NCBI GenBank assembly: GCA_021155845.1
Contig: JAJNBK010000246.1
Location: 1-5,775, forward strand
DNA: 5,775 bases
From: Nitrososphaeraceae archaeon
GTDB taxonomy: Archaea > Thermoproteota > Nitrososphaeria > Nitrososphaerales > Nitrososphaeraceae
Direction of reading: 5' to 3'
The notes beneath the pieces are model-generated. The model searched no databases and was not told the DNA's origin. It worked only from the letters and a program-made list of their open reading frames with translations. A program made the position numbers and the translations under genes. Shown here one piece after another: positions 5,310 to 5,775 of this stretch. Every line of letters begins with the position of its first letter. The first letter of the stretch is position 1.

Positions 5310-5775
5310 ATGAGCAGATTTGCGCAGTCAAAATTTAATCTAAAATCACTCGCTGATAATTCCTATAGAGCCATACAAGAAGGGGCCTATGATGCTGAAG
5401 ATTATGATTTCAGAAGCCATGATTCTATAAGCATGAGAAAGGCTATTTTCTCGTGCTCTCATGCTCCAATTATAACAGAAATTAAATTTGCATCGCCTTC
5501 CAGAGGTCAAATTGTCGCACAAACAGAAATCGATTTCATACAAGTAGCGATTAATATGGTATCATCTGGTTCTATTGGCCTTTCAGTTCTGACACAACCA
5601 TATTTATTTAATGGCTCTATTGAGTACATATACAAGATTCGGCAAAAAATTACGGTTCCAATTCTCATGAAAGATATAATAGTTAGCAATATTCAAATAG
5701 ATGCTGCACAAAGAGCTGGCGCAGATTGTGTGCTATTTATCAAAGCAATATTTGATCAGAATTTGGCAGAAAGTA
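5310..5775 (+). CDS. trpC: Indole-3-glycerol phosphate synthase, 3'-truncated by window edge
   Basis: Catalyses ring closure and decarboxylation of 1-(2-carboxyphenylamino)-1-deoxyribulose 5-phosphate to indole-3-glycerol phosphate, the fourth step of tryptophan synthesis after chorismate. ATG 5310 opens a frame of 155 codons that runs off the window, leaving about 100 residues of the usual 250-270 unseen. The N-terminal helix region (residues 1-50) is followed by barrel strand 1, PIITEIKFASPSRG (53-66), with Glu57 and Lys59 matching the catalytic Glu51 and Lys53 of the Sulfolobus solfataricus enzyme. SVLTQPYLFNGS (92-103) carries the substrate-stacking Phe100, equal to Phe89. VPILMKDIIVSNIQID (116-131) carries general-acid Lys121, equal to Lys110; the following Phe112 position is Ile123 here. 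AGADCVLFIKAIF matches the next strand. It is transcribed away from cdc6 and is probably the first gene of a trp unit continuing rightwards. Identification is firm. Confidence 0.94.
   Translation, partial: MSRFAQSKFNLKSLADNSYRAIQEGAYDAEDYDFRSHDSISMRKAIFSCSHAPIITEIKFASPSRGQIVAQTEIDFIQVAINMVSSGSIGLSVLTQPYLFNGSIEYIYKIRQKITVPILMKDIIVSNIQIDAAQRAGADCVLFIKAIFDQNLAES

Noticed and set aside
5346..5689. Minus-strand frames at 5346-5543 and 5507-5689
   Set aside because: They lie opposite trpC, whose plus-strand translation carries catalytic motifs throughout.
1..5775. CRISPR array, insertion sequence or prophage
   Set aside because: There are no regularly spaced repeats, transposase motifs or terminal inverted repeats; in particular, no insertion element sits at either metH2 break.

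Overview
The window looks like AT-rich archaeal DNA, most likely from an ammonia-oxidising-type thaumarchaeon (Nitrososphaeria). Three things point there: a homocysteine methyltransferase domain encoded separately from, and just upstream of, a pterin/cobalamin/activation gene; an Orc1/Cdc6 AAA+ initiator; and genes with no Shine-Dalgarno-like leader but TATA-like boxes close to the start codon. The genus is not determined. All assignments are from motif reading and remembered family sequences, with no database search.

Left part (1-3168, + strand) is a cobalamin-dependent methionine synthase locus. The 3' part of the homocysteine-binding gene (metH1-like) enters from the left edge and is intact to its stop at 700, with its three zinc-binding cysteines. 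It is followed by the pterin-binding / B12-binding / activation gene (metH2-like), which is broken. Its natural start appears to be at 757. A frame change near 791-800 cuts off the N-terminus. A second break near 1504-1512 changes frame again and also removes about 30 codons expected at the end of the pterin-binding barrel. The downstream B12-binding and S-adenosylmethionine-dependent activation part is open to 3168 with all recognisable motifs. It reads as a recent pseudogene, or less likely as an assembly fault.

Middle part (3169-3736) holds one unrecognised 107-codon gene (3232-3555, +), a hairpin over its stop codon, and an A/T-tract region between convergent genes that could stop transcription from both sides.

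Right part (3737-5775) carries an orc1/cdc6 replication-initiator gene on the minus strand. It has clear Walker A and B motifs, a divergent sensor 1/box VII region, and a long C-terminus that seems to hold two winged-helix units. A divergent, very AT-rich 220-base intergenic region separates it from the start of trpC (indole-3-glycerol phosphate synthase, +), which runs off the right edge. That spacer carries repeats, a 16-base perfect palindrome and TATA-like boxes for both genes. It is a reasonable candidate for a replication origin, a trp control region, or both.
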